A stretch of DNA of 64,000 nucleotides from Aneurinibacillus sp. REN35 (GTDB lineage: Bacteria; Bacillota; Bacilli; Aneurinibacillales; Aneurinibacillaceae). The DNA lies in assembly GCF_041379945.2 (NCBI RefSeq), contig NZ_JBFTXJ020000007.1, forward strand, positions 124,001-188,000, in the 5' to 3' direction. A program made the position numbers and the translations under genes. The notes below the pieces were generated by a model that ran no database searches, was not told where the DNA came from, and worked only from the letters and a program-made list of their open reading frames with translations. This document shows positions 55,332-64,000 of the stretch, piece after piece (position 1 is the first letter of the stretch; each line of letters starts with the position of its first letter).

Positions 55332-56618
55332 TTATCTTGTGTTCTTTTCTGCTTTTTGCAGCGCTTTTGCACCAATATCTGTGCGGTAATGCGCACCTGT
55401 AAAAGAAATCTGTCCGAGTGTTTCATATGCTTTGCGCTGGGCTTCATACAAATCGCTTCCCATCGCGGTTACACCAAGCACACGCCCGCCGCTTGTTACG
55501 ATGCGTCCATCCTCCTCGGCTGTTCCTGCGTGAAATACGATGGCTTCTTCTGTATTTGCAGGCAATCCTGTAATTTCACGTCCTCTCGGATAGGAGCCAG
55601 GATACCCTTCGGAGGCCATCACAACACAGACCGCTGCATCCTGCTTCCACTCTACGCGGCATTCCGCCAATTTCCCTGTAGTAGCGGAAAGAAAAATTTC
55701 GGCAAGATCACTGGCAAGGCGCGGAAGAACGACCTGTGTTTCCGGATCGCCAAAACGGGCATTGTATTCAATAACCTTCGGCCCTTTTTCCGTGATCATT
55801 AATCCAGTGTATAAAATCCCCCGGAACGGACGACCTTCCGCTACCATGGCTTTGGCTGTCGGTATCACAATGGTATCGATGGCCTGCTGCACAATAGCGT
55901 GATCCATATGAGGCACTGGAGAGTATGTACCCATCCCGCCTGTATTCGGACCTTTGTCCCCATCAAATGCCGGTTTGTGGTCTTGCGAAGGCACCATTGG
56001 AATAACGGTAGTTCCATCTACAAATGACAGAAGCGTCATCTCTTCTCCTGCCAGATATTCTTCAATGACTACACGTGAGGCAGCGCTGCCAAACACATCG
56101 TCCACCATCATGGCATGAAGGGCTTCTTCGGCTTCCTTAATGGTAAGCGCTACGGTAACCCCTTTTCCCGCCGCCAGACCGTCGGCTTTGATAACGATAG
56201 GTGCACCCTGCTCACGCACATAAGTGAGAGCGTCTTTATATGCAGTAAAGGATCGGTAGGCACCAGTCGGAATCTTATATTTCTCCATCAGGTCTTTGGC
56301 AAATGTCTTGCTGCCTTCAATAAGTGCAGCCTCCTTCTTCGGTCCGAAGATTGTAAGCTTACGTGACTCAAAGAAATCGACAATACCGTTCAACAGCGGC
56401 TCTTCCGGGCCTACAACCGTCAATGCAACGCCTTCTTTTTCCACGAAGGCAGCCAGTTCCTCAAAGTCATTCACACCTATCGAGATGCATTCAGCCAACT
56501 GTGCAATACCGGCATTGCCAGGTGCACAGTACACCTGTGATACATTCGGGCTTTGCGCAAGCTTCCATACGAGGGCATGCTCACGTCCGCCGCCTCCCAC
56601 AACGAGTACCTTCATCAT
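55332..56618 (-). CDS. purD: Phosphoribosylamine-glycine ligase
   Basis: 428 residues of the ATP-grasp fold: VLVVGGGGREHALVWKLA at the start, GPEEPLLNGIVDFF, the ATP loop APIVIKADGLAAGKGVTVA and the metal region IEYNARFGDPETQ. It makes glycinamide ribonucleotide, step 2 of purine synthesis. Last gene of the operon, 18 nt after purH; GGGAGG precedes the start. Confidence 0.98.
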   Translation of the reverse strand: MMKVLVVGGGGREHALVWKLAQSPNVSQVYCAPGNAGIAQLAECISIGVNDFEELAAFVEKEGVALTVVGPEEPLLNGIVDFFESRKLTIFGPKKEAALIEGSKTFAKDLMEKYKIPTGAYRSFTAYKDALTYVREQGAPIVIKADGLAAGKGVTVALTIKEAEEALHAMMVDDVFGSAASRVVIEEYLAGEEMTLLSFVDGTTVIPMVPSQDHKPAFDGDKGPNTGGMGTYSPVPHMDHAIVQQAIDTIVIPTAKAMVAEGRPFRGILYTGLMITEKGPKVIEYNARFGDPETQVVLPRLASDLAEIFLSATTGKLAECRVEWKQDAAVCVVMASEGYPGSYPRGREITGLPANTEEAIVFHAGTAEEDGRIVTSGGRVLGVTAMGSDLYEAQRKAYETLGQISFTGAHYRTDIGAKALQKAEKNTR

Positions 56619-56636
56619 CCATTTCCTCCCGTTATC

Positions 56637-58190
56637 TTAGTGCTTGAAATGGCGAACTTTCGTCATGACCATTGCAATGCCGTGCTGGTTCGCCGCCTTG
56701 ATGGAGTCTTCATCACGAATCGAGCCGCCTGGCTGAATAATAGCTGTGATACCGGCCTTGGCCGCTTCTTCTACCGTATCCGGCATCGGGAAGAAGGCAT
56801 CGGATGCAAGTACACTGCGGAACGAGCGATCTCCCGCCTGCTCAATTGCGATACGCGCTGCTCCTACGCGGTTCATCTGTCCCGCGCCCACACCGATTGT
56901 CATACTATCTTTCGCCAGTACAATCGCATTCGACTTCACATGCTTTACAATCTTCCAAGCAAACAGCAGCTGCTGCAGTTCCTCTTCTGTCGGCTTGCGA
57001 TCTGTAACGACTTCTATATCTTCTGCTGTAACCTGCTTGCGATCCGCTTCCTGCACAAGCATGCCGCCTTCTACACTTGTAAGCTTCCAATCCACTGCCT
57101 TCTCTTCTGTATGCAGATCTCCAAGCGCAAGTAAGCGAAGGTTTTTCTTCTCTTTTAATATGTCCAGCGCCTCGTCTGTAAAAGAAGGAGCCATGATAAT
57201 CTCCAGAAAAATCTCCTTAAGCAGAAGCGCAGTATCCTTATCAATCGGACGATTAGCTGCGATGATACCGCCAAAAATGGAGACAGGATCAGATTCATAT
57301 GCTTTTTTGTAGGCATCAAGAACGGTCGTACCTGTACCTACGCCGCATGGATTCGTGTGCTTCACAGCGACAACGGCCGGTTTATCGAACTCCTTTACGA
57401 TTGCAAGAGCCGCATTGCCGTCGTTGATATTGTTATAGGAAAGCTCCTTGCCATGCAGTTGCTTCGCTGTAGCGATGTTGCCCTGCCCCGCCAGCGGTTC
57501 ACGATAAAAAGCGGCCGTCTGGTGCGGATTCTCTCCATAACGTAAATCCTGCGCTTTTTCATATGTTACTGTATAGCTTTCTGGAAGCTGTTCACCTACT
57601 TGTTCCGTTAAATATTGAGAGATGAGCGCATCATATGCCGCAGTATGACGGAATACCTTAGCTGCCAGCTTGCGCTTCGTTTCCTCGCTTACGCCTTTGC
57701 CCGCCTTAATTTCTTCCACAACCTTGCCATAGTCTGCAGCATCTACCACAACAGCTACAAACTTATGGTTTTTTGCTGCGGAACGAAGCATGGTCGGTCC
57801 GCCGATATCAATATTTTCGATCGCTTCAGCAAACGGAACGTTAGGCTTACTAATCGTTGCTTTGAACGGATACAGATTAACGACAACAAGATCAATGGGT
57901 GTGATATTATGCTCAGCAATTTGCTGCTGATGCTTTGCATCGTCTCGAACGGCCAGAAGACCTCCATGGATGTGCGGATCAAGCGTTTTTAGACGTCCAT
58001 CGAGAATCTCGGGAAAGCCGGTTACCTCAGAGATACCGATCACATTTACGCCTTCTTTTTGCAGCAGGGTAGCCGTGCCACCTGTAGAGATAATTTCTAC
58101 GCCCAGCTTCTCCAGTTCCTTAGCGAATTCTACGATGCCTGTCTTATCTGATACGCTAATTAATGCTCGTTTTACTTGTACTTCGCTCAC
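56637..58190 (-). CDS. purH: Bifunctional AICAR transformylase/IMP cyclohydrolase
   Basis: 517 residues. The IMP cyclohydrolase (MGS-like) part opens with [18 protein letters not shown]; the transformylase part shows [28 protein letters not shown] and the catalytic lysine-histidine region. The GTG at 58190 is chosen (GAAGGAGTGG 6 nt upstream); an upstream in-frame ATG lies within purN. It catalyses the last two steps to IMP. It overlaps purN by 35 bases. Confidence 0.97.
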   Translation of the reverse strand: MSEVQVKRALISVSDKTGIVEFAKELEKLGVEIISTGGTATLLQKEGVNVIGISEVTGFPEILDGRLKTLDPHIHGGLLAVRDDAKHQQQIAEHNITPIDLVVVNLYPFKATISKPNVPFAEAIENIDIGGPTMLRSAAKNHKFVAVVVDAADYGKVVEEIKAGKGVSEETKRKLAAKVFRHTAAYDALISQYLTEQVGEQLPESYTVTYEKAQDLRYGENPHQTAAFYREPLAGQGNIATAKQLHGKELSYNNINDGNAALAIVKEFDKPAVVAVKHTNPCGVGTGTTVLDAYKKAYESDPVSIFGGIIAANRPIDKDTALLLKEIFLEIIMAPSFTDEALDILKEKKNLRLLALGDLHTEEKAVDWKLTSVEGGMLVQEADRKQVTAEDIEVVTDRKPTEEELQQLLFAWKIVKHVKSNAIVLAKDSMTIGVGAGQMNRVGAARIAIEQAGDRSFRSVLASDAFFPMPDTVEEAAKAGITAIIQPGGSIRDEDSIKAANQHGIAMVMTKVRHFKH

Positions 58191-58827
58191 CGTTTTCCAC
58201 TCCTTCACTGTATTTGCAATCTTCCGCTTCAATGTACACTTGTCGTCCGTTCAGCTTTACTTTGCCGTCTGCAATAAGCTGTACCGCTTGCGGCAGCAAT
58301 CGATGCTCTTGACTGTGGATGCGCCTAGCAAGTGTCTCCTCGTCATCACTGCCATATACAGGAACGGGCTCCTGCATGATGATCGGACCGGTATCCATTC
58401 CTTCATCGACAAAATGAATCGTAATCCCTGTAATTTTCACCCCATACCGATACGCTTGCCCTACAGCGTCCTTGCCGGTAAATGCAGGGAGAAGAGACGG
58501 ATGAAGATTGATCATCCGCCCGCCATATGCTTTAAGCAGCGTCTCGCCGATGAGGCGCATATAGCCCGCGAGCACAATCAACTCGATACCAAGCGCCTCA
58601 AGCCGTCCGAGAATTTCCTGTTCAAAGCTTTGTTTGTCCGGGTACTCCTGCGCTCGGAATACGAACGTGGGTACTTCATACTGTGCAGCCCGCTCAAGCA
58701 CGTATGCACCCGGCTTGTCACAGACAAGAAGCTCCACCTCTACGCCTGTCAGCTCCTGTCTTTCAATGGCTTCCATAATGGCAGCGAAGTTCGATCCGCT
58801 CCCGGAAGCAAAAACGGCGACCTTCAT
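58156..58827 (-). CDS. purN: GAR transformylase
   Basis: 223 residues. [20 protein letters not shown] at the N-terminus, the catalytic Asn-His-Asp set in [14 protein letters not shown] and [16 protein letters not shown]. It transfers a formyl group from 10-formyl-THF to GAR. The last 20 or so residues (beyond about 205) extend past most family members and run over the purH start, coupling the genes. It shares an ATGA with purM. Confidence 0.97.
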   Translation of the reverse strand: MKVAVFASGSGSNFAAIMEAIERQELTGVEVELLVCDKPGAYVLERAAQYEVPTFVFRAQEYPDKQSFEQEILGRLEALGIELIVLAGYMRLIGETLLKAYGGRMINLHPSLLPAFTGKDAVGQAYRYGVKITGITIHFVDEGMDTGPIIMQEPVPVYGSDDEETLARRIHSQEHRLLPQAVQLIADGKVKLNGRQVYIEAEDCKYSEGVENGERSTSKTSIN

Positions 58828-59867
58828 GATCGGCTCACCCCATCAATATGCACATCTTGGCTGCCTGCTGTGATGCGGCCGATAATCTGCGCTTGCTCGC
58901 CCGCTTCATGCAGCACCCGCAGCGCTTCTTTGGTATCCTTTTCCCGGACGATGGCGATCATTCCAATTCCCATATTAAATGTACGGAACATATCCTGTTT
59001 TGCTACGTTTCCTTTTTCTGCGATCAATTCAAATACGGCAGGCACATCCCACGAACCGTACGTGATCTGTGCTGCTGTACCTTCCGGAAGAATACGCGGA
59101 ATATTATCGTAGAACCCGCCCCCCGTAATATGGACAAGCCCGTTTACATCTACTTTTTCGAGTAACGCTAGGCATGATTTCACATAAATCCGCGTCGGCG
59201 TTAACAGCACGTCGCCCAGTCTGCCGCCAAGCTCCGCCACTTCTTCATGCAAAGATAGCCCGGCATCATCTAACAACACTTTACGCACCAATGAGAATCC
59301 ATTGCTGTGTACACCGCTTGACGCCAACCCAATAATGATATCTCCCTCTGCAATACGCTTTCCATCGATGACTCGTTCAGCGTCTACGACCCCAACACTG
59401 AATCCTGCGATGTCATATTCGGCCACATCGTACATACCTGGCATCTCAGCTGTCTCGCCACCGATCAATGCACAGCCGGATTGCTCGCAGCCATCGGCAA
59501 TTCCTTTAACGATGGCTTCAATACGCTCAGGTACAACCTTGCCGCAGGCCAGATAATCGAGGAAAAACAGCGGCTCTGCCCCTTGTACGACAATATCATT
59601 CACACACATCGCAACCGCATCCACACCGATGGTATCATGCTTGTCCATCGCAAAAGCCAATTTGAGCTTAGTACCTACTCCATCCGTGCCTGAGACGAGC
59701 ACAGGCTTCTTGTACTTGCTTATATCAAGTCCAAACAACGCGCCAAAGCCACCCAGATCCGTTAGTACCTCCGGGCGGAATGTACGCTTTACATGCTTTT
59801 TCATTCTCTCTACCGCTTCATTGCCGGCATCGATATCGACACCCGCCTGCTTGTATGCTTCACTCAT
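58824..59867 (-). CDS. purM: Phosphoribosylformylglycinamidine cyclo-ligase
   Basis: 347 residues of the PurM fold: [46 protein letters not shown] and [15 protein letters not shown]. It closes the imidazole ring to give AIR. The ATG at 59867 has AGGAGG 7 nt upstream; the longer frame to 59951 overlaps purF and has no better site. Confidence 0.98.
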   Translation of the reverse strand: MSEAYKQAGVDIDAGNEAVERMKKHVKRTFRPEVLTDLGGFGALFGLDISKYKKPVLVSGTDGVGTKLKLAFAMDKHDTIGVDAVAMCVNDIVVQGAEPLFFLDYLACGKVVPERIEAIVKGIADGCEQSGCALIGGETAEMPGMYDVAEYDIAGFSVGVVDAERVIDGKRIAEGDIIIGLASSGVHSNGFSLVRKVLLDDAGLSLHEEVAELGGRLGDVLLTPTRIYVKSCLALLEKVDVNGLVHITGGGFYDNIPRILPEGTAAQITYGSWDVPAVFELIAEKGNVAKQDMFRTFNMGIGMIAIVREKDTKEALRVLHEAGEQAQIIGRITAGSQDVHIDGVSRS

Positions 59868-59878
59868 GCCTTCTCCTC

Positions 59879-61306
59879 CTATTTGTCCACGCAGTTTTTC
59901 GTATCTTCGTAGATTTCTGTCGGATAGCAGCCCGTAAAGCAGGCCAAGCAATGCCCGCGGTTCGGCGCTGTATCATTCCTGCCGATCGCATCGATCATGC
60001 CCTGCTCCGATAAGAAGGACAGTGAATCTGCGCCAATATATTCCCGAATTTGTTCAATGGACTTCTCACCTGCGATCAGTTCTTCTCGGCTCGACGTATC
60101 GATGCCATAGAAACAAGGATTCTTAACCGGCGGAGAACTGATTCTAACATGTACTTCCTTTGCTCCCGCCTCACGCAGCATACGCACGATTCTGCTGCTT
60201 GTCGTCCCACGAACAATCGAATCATCAATCATGACGACCCGCTTACCCTCTACGACCTTGCGAACCGCGCTCAGCTTCATGCGGACACCGCGTGCGCGCA
60301 TCTCCTGATTCGGCTGAATGAATGTACGACCTACATATCGATTCTTAATCAATCCAAGTTCATAAGGAAGACCTGCCGCTTCCGCATAACCGATGGCAGC
60401 CGAAGTGCTCGAATCCGGTACCCCTGTTACTACATCAGCTTCAACGGAAGATTCCCTGAACAGTTGACGCCCCATTTCTTTGCGGGCCAGATGCACATTA
60501 ATGCCGTCAATATCACTGTCCGGGCGGGCAAAGTAAATGTATTCAAACGAACAGATCGCTCGCTGCGTCTGACCGGCGAAGCGGTCAGAGCGAAGGCCCT
60601 GCTCATCAATAATCAGCATCTCACCCGGTTCGATATCGCGGATGTATTCAGCACCAACCGTCTCAAATGCGCATGTCTCTGAAGCGACTACATAGCCTTC
60701 CTGCAGGCGTCCTAGAACAAGCGGGCGCAGTCCGTTTGGATCAAGCGCAACAATCATCTGCTTTTCTGTCATGATTAATAGCGCGTATGCTCCCTTAATC
60801 ATCCGGAGCGATTCGCGTACCGCCTGTTCAATCTCATAGCCGGAACGGGCAATCAAGTGCGCAATGACTTCCGTATCACTTGTCGTCTGGAAGATTGAAC
60901 CCTGGCGCTCTAGCTGGTGGCGAATTTGATCCGCATTCACTAGATTCCCGTTATGGGCAAGCGCTAAGTTTCCTCCTGTATATTTAAATACGAGCGGCTG
61001 GGCGTTCTCTAGTAAGCTGCCACCTGCCGTCGTATAGCGAACGTGTCCAATTGCCATACGGCCATGAATGCGGTTCAGTTGATTATCGTTAAATGCCTCG
61101 GTAACAAGCCCCATCCCGCGATGATACGAGAACGTCTCACCGTCAGAGGCACAGATTCCGGCACTTTCCTGTCCTCTGTGCTGTAGGGCATGCAGGCCAT
61201 AATAAGTTAATTGAGGCGCATCGGGGTGATTAAATACCCCGAATACGCCGCATTCTTCGTTTAATTTATCCCAAAGCTCATCGTGCTCCATCATTGCATC
61301 AGACAT
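59879..61306 (-). CDS. purF: Glutamine PRPP amidotransferase
   Basis: 475 residues. An 18-residue propeptide (ending KLNEE) precedes the nucleophile Cys in [10 protein letters not shown], as in the Bacillus enzyme, which is matured by cleavage and has an Fe-S cluster. [15 protein letters not shown] and the PRPP loop [14 protein letters not shown] are clear. It starts the pathway with phosphoribosylamine. GGAGGGG lies 9 nt before the ATG at 61306. It overlaps purL by 16 bases. Confidence 0.97.
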   Translation of the reverse strand: MSDAMMEHDELWDKLNEECGVFGVFNHPDAPQLTYYGLHALQHRGQESAGICASDGETFSYHRGMGLVTEAFNDNQLNRIHGRMAIGHVRYTTAGGSLLENAQPLVFKYTGGNLALAHNGNLVNADQIRHQLERQGSIFQTTSDTEVIAHLIARSGYEIEQAVRESLRMIKGAYALLIMTEKQMIVALDPNGLRPLVLGRLQEGYVVASETCAFETVGAEYIRDIEPGEMLIIDEQGLRSDRFAGQTQRAICSFEYIYFARPDSDIDGINVHLARKEMGRQLFRESSVEADVVTGVPDSSTSAAIGYAEAAGLPYELGLIKNRYVGRTFIQPNQEMRARGVRMKLSAVRKVVEGKRVVMIDDSIVRGTTSSRIVRMLREAGAKEVHVRISSPPVKNPCFYGIDTSSREELIAGEKSIEQIREYIGADSLSFLSEQGMIDAIGRNDTAPNRGHCLACFTGCYPTEIYEDTKNCVDK

Positions 61307-63519
61307 GCGATTGCACCCCTCCAAGCCGCTTTTGCCTCTGTAAGCGGCATATTGATCAGCTCTCGTCCGTTGACTTTTATTGCAATCTCGTCTGTGCCAA
61401 CCGTACCGATATTTGCACATAATGTACCGTTTTTCGCTGCGATCTCGCATACTCCCGCGACATGCTCTGGCTTCACACTAAGCAGCACACGTGATTGTGA
61501 TTCACTGAACAATGCAATATCTGGACGCAGACCGATGTTCCAATTTACCACTGCGCCAAGGCCAGGCTCTGCCGATTCGACGAGCGCTGCGCCAAGGCCG
61601 CCTTCCGCTAAGTCATGTGCAGAAGCAACGAATCCTTCACGAATAGCGGTAAGCACCGTCTGTTGCAGATTCTTCTCTACCTCCAGATTCAGTGCAGGCG
61701 GACGTCCGCTAACAGAACCATTGATAAGCTTCTGGTACTCGGACCCGCCAAGCTCCGCTCTTGTCTCGCCTAAGAGAAGCAGCACATCTCCTTCATTCTT
61801 GAAGGCTTGTGTTGTAATATGATCCACATCCTGCACAAGCCCTACCATGCCCACAACAGGTGTTGGATAGACGGCTTCACCGTTCGTTTCATTGTACAAG
61901 CTTACATTGCCGCCAATAACCGGTGTCTCAAGCACACGACACGCTTCGCTCATACCGTCTACCGCTTTTTCAAACTGCCAGAAAATCTCTGGCTTCTCCG
62001 GGCTGCCGAAGTTCAGACAATCTGTGACACCAAGCGGTGCAGCACCTGAACATACGACGTTGCGCGCAGCTTCTGCCACAGCGATTGCCCCACCGACCTG
62101 CGGATCAAGATACACATAGCGTCCGTTACAATCAATGCTCATTGCCAGCGCTTTGCGTGTGCCGCGAATTGCAATTACAGCCGCATCAGAACCTGGAATA
62201 ACCGCGGTATTCGTGCGTACCATGTAATCGTATTGGTTGTATACCCACTCTTTGCTTGATACGGTAGGAGCGGCGAGGATGTTTGTCAGCATCTCATTAT
62301 AATTAACAGGCTCCGGAATATTTAACGTATCGACACTCTCATATTCTTTGTAGTATGCCGGCTCCACCGAAGGCTTATGGTAGATGGGCGCTTCGTCTGC
62401 AAGACTGCGCACAGGAACTTCAGCTACCGTTTCATTCTTATGCTTGAGGCGGAGCTTCCCGTCATCGGTTACACGACCGATAATCGCCGAATACAGACCC
62501 CATTTCGCAAAAATCCGTTCTACTTCAGCTTCTCGCCCTTCCTTTACAACGATTAGCATACGCTCTTGCGACTCAGACAGCATCATCTCATACGGTGTCA
62601 TGCCCTGTTCACGCTGCGGCACCAGATCAAGATTCAATTCAATTCCGTTTCCGGCTTTGCTCGCCATCTCAGCACTTGAAGAAGTAAGACCGGCAGCACC
62701 CATATCTTGAATACCTACAACCGCATCTGTCTGAAGGAGTTCTAGACACGCTTCAAGCAACAGCTTCTCCATGAACGGGTCGCCCACCTGTACAGCCGGA
62801 CGCTTCGCTTCCGATTCTTCGCTCAACTCTTCTGAGGCAAACGTCGCCCCGTGGATACCGTCACGCCCAGTCGCAGCACCAACGTACATGACCGGATTTC
62901 CGATACCTTCTGCTACACCTTTTTGAATTTGATCGTGATCAATCAGACCGACACACATCGCATTGACAAGCGGATTGCCTTCATAGCAATCGTCGAATAC
63001 GATCTCGCCGCCAACGGTTGGAATACCCATGCAGTTGCCATATCCGGCAATCCCTGCTACTACATTCTCAAAAAGATACTTCGTACGCGGTGTATCCAAT
63101 TCACCAAAACGAAGGGAGTTCAAAAGGGCAATAGGACGTGCACCCATCGAGAACACATCACGGATGATCCCGCCGACACCGGTAGCCGCACCCTGATAGG
63201 GCTCAATCGCTGACGGATGGTTATGACTCTCCACTTTAAACACAACCGCTTGATTATCTCCAATATCAATAATCCCTGCACCTTCACCCGGTCCTTGAAG
63301 AACATGAGGACCCGAGGTTGGGAAACGGCGCAGCACAGGCTTAGAGTTTTTGTAGCTGCAATGCTCCGACCACATTACGCTGAACAGGCCGATCTCCGTA
63401 TAGTTTGGCTGTCTTCCCAGAATCTCGATGACTTTGCCGTATTCCTCATCTGTAAGACCCATTTCGCGATAGATTTTCTGCTCAGCAATTTGCTGCGGAT
63501 TAGGCTCCATATGTGACAC
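61291..63519 (-). CDS. purL: FGAM synthase, small-type PurL
   Basis: 742 residues, the small PurL of Gram-positives that works with PurQ and PurS. Visible are [42 protein letters not shown] with the catalytic His, and [16 protein letters not shown]. The GTG at 63519 is the likely start, since GGAGGGAG lies 7 nt upstream; the ATG at 63510 is 16 nt away. It overlaps the purQ end by 20 bases. Confidence 0.97.
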   Translation of the reverse strand: MSHMEPNPQQIAEQKIYREMGLTDEEYGKVIEILGRQPNYTEIGLFSVMWSEHCSYKNSKPVLRRFPTSGPHVLQGPGEGAGIIDIGDNQAVVFKVESHNHPSAIEPYQGAATGVGGIIRDVFSMGARPIALLNSLRFGELDTPRTKYLFENVVAGIAGYGNCMGIPTVGGEIVFDDCYEGNPLVNAMCVGLIDHDQIQKGVAEGIGNPVMYVGAATGRDGIHGATFASEELSEESEAKRPAVQVGDPFMEKLLLEACLELLQTDAVVGIQDMGAAGLTSSSAEMASKAGNGIELNLDLVPQREQGMTPYEMMLSESQERMLIVVKEGREAEVERIFAKWGLYSAIIGRVTDDGKLRLKHKNETVAEVPVRSLADEAPIYHKPSVEPAYYKEYESVDTLNIPEPVNYNEMLTNILAAPTVSSKEWVYNQYDYMVRTNTAVIPGSDAAVIAIRGTRKALAMSIDCNGRYVYLDPQVGGAIAVAEAARNVVCSGAAPLGVTDCLNFGSPEKPEIFWQFEKAVDGMSEACRVLETPVIGGNVSLYNETNGEAVYPTPVVGMVGLVQDVDHITTQAFKNEGDVLLLLGETRAELGGSEYQKLINGSVSGRPPALNLEVEKNLQQTVLTAIREGFVASAHDLAEGGLGAALVESAEPGLGAVVNWNIGLRPDIALFSESQSRVLLSVKPEHVAGVCEIAAKNGTLCANIGTVGTDEIAIKVNGRELINMPLTEAKAAWRGAIACLMQ

Positions 63520-64000
63520 CGTTTTTCTCCCTCCAGCTCTGTAAAATCGAAGTAAACATACGTTTTCCATCTTCTGAACCAAGCCACTCATGCACAGCAC
63601 GTTCTGGATGCGGCATCATACCGAGTACATTACCGGCTTCGTTCATAATTCCTGCAATATCATCTACGGACCCGTTCGGATTTTTACCCGCATAGCGGAA
63701 TACGATCTGGCCCTTCTCCTTCATCTTAGTCAGCGTATCTTCATCGCAATAGTAATTGCCATCACCATGCGCGATCGGAATACGAATGACCTCTCCCTTT
63801 TCATAGTGAGACGTAAATGCCGTCTCATTGTTCTCTACACGCAGTTCCGAAATCTCGCAGCGGAACTTCAAGTGTTCATTACGGCGCAGCGCCCCAGGCA
63901 GCAGGCGCGCCTCTGTCAATACCTGAAACCCGTTGCACACGCCCATAATCAGCTTGCCTGCCTCTGCTTGCTTGCGAACGGCCGCGAGGATTGGCGCCAT
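63500..64000 (-). CDS. purQ: FGAM synthase glutaminase subunit PurQ (N-terminus outside window)
   Basis: The C-terminal 166 residues are visible; the frame stays open at the right edge, so the start and the first ~60 residues lie outside. The class I glutaminase triad is present: Cys in [13 protein letters not shown], and His and Glu in [12 protein letters not shown]. It supplies ammonia to PurL. purS and purC/K/E would be expected further upstream. It overlaps purL. Confidence 0.96.
   Translation of the reverse strand: MAPILAAVRKQAEAGKLIMGVCNGFQVLTEARLLPGALRRNEHLKFRCEISELRVENNETAFTSHYEKGEVIRIPIAHGDGNYYCDEDTLTKMKEKGQIVFRYAGKNPNGSVDDIAGIMNEAGNVLGMMPHPERAVHEWLGSEDGKRMFTSILQSWREKNGVTYGA

Noticed and set aside
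57970-59112. Plus-strand open frame of 380 codons
   Set aside because: It crosses purN and the parts of purH and purM on the other strand; no domain and no ribosome site.

Overview
The window reads as chromosome from a Gram-positive, Bacillales-type bacterium of moderate GC. The conserved order yerB-yerC-pcrB-pcrA-ligA, the ypmR-ypmS pair, gatCAB, a small-type purL purine operon, an InhA-type M6 protease and frequent TTG/GTG starts behind strong GGAGG sites all fit. A Paenibacillaceae member such as Aneurinibacillus or Brevibacillus is my best guess, from gene content only.

Layout. 1-9 kb: end of an OsmC-family gene, secreted InhA-type protease, a guanine/hypoxanthine permease behind a recognisable purine riboswitch and leader terminator, a stub of an acyl-CoA ligase, ypmRS, a small CxxC protein, a VanW-like protein and an RsbR-like STAS protein. 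9-14.6 kb: MarR plus DHA2 drug exporter, a VOC protein, a cation:proton antiporter with a terminator in its leader, and small orphans including a DUF2164 protein and a short protein resembling the start of PD-(D/E)XK nucleases. 14.9-23.8 kb: a ten-gene, tightly packed minus-strand operon (YheO/DauR-like regulator, RidA, small membrane protein, Na+:solute symporter, Gfo/Idh/MocA dehydrogenase, M20 deacylase, class V PLP enzyme, KDPG aldolase, KDG kinase, MBL hydrolase). 24-33 kb: DUF6933-like protein, rlmD, dagK, an orphan histidine kinase, two divergent Xre regulators, glcDF with a divergent GntR regulator, and a CbiX/SirB chelatase. 33-43 kb: gatCAB, a chemoreceptor, then a guanidino-compound locus (agmatinase-family ureohydrolase, sigma-54 activator, Na+:solute symporter). 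43-50 kb: ligA, pcrA, pcrB, yerC, yerB. 50-54.5 kb: a complete liv branched-chain amino acid ABC operon. 54.9-64 kb: two small membrane proteins, then purQLFMNHD read leftwards, with purQ cut by the window edge.

The most interesting content is the 14.9-23.8 kb operon. Read together, its enzymes make a coherent non-phosphorylative route from an N-acetylated amino sugar (for example GlcNAc) through oxidation, lactone opening, N-deacetylation, PLP/RidA deamination to 2-keto-3-deoxygluconate, then phosphorylation and aldol cleavage. This is inference from families and order; no single gene proves the substrate. A perfect 20-bp inverted repeat overlaps the -35 of its promoter.

Second, the guanidino locus carries matching GG-N10-GC sigma-54 promoters before both the ureohydrolase and the symporter, each with an ATTCA-N4-TGAAT dyad upstream, which ties the three genes into one regulon. 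No rRNA, tRNA, CRISPR, prophage or intact insertion sequence was seen.
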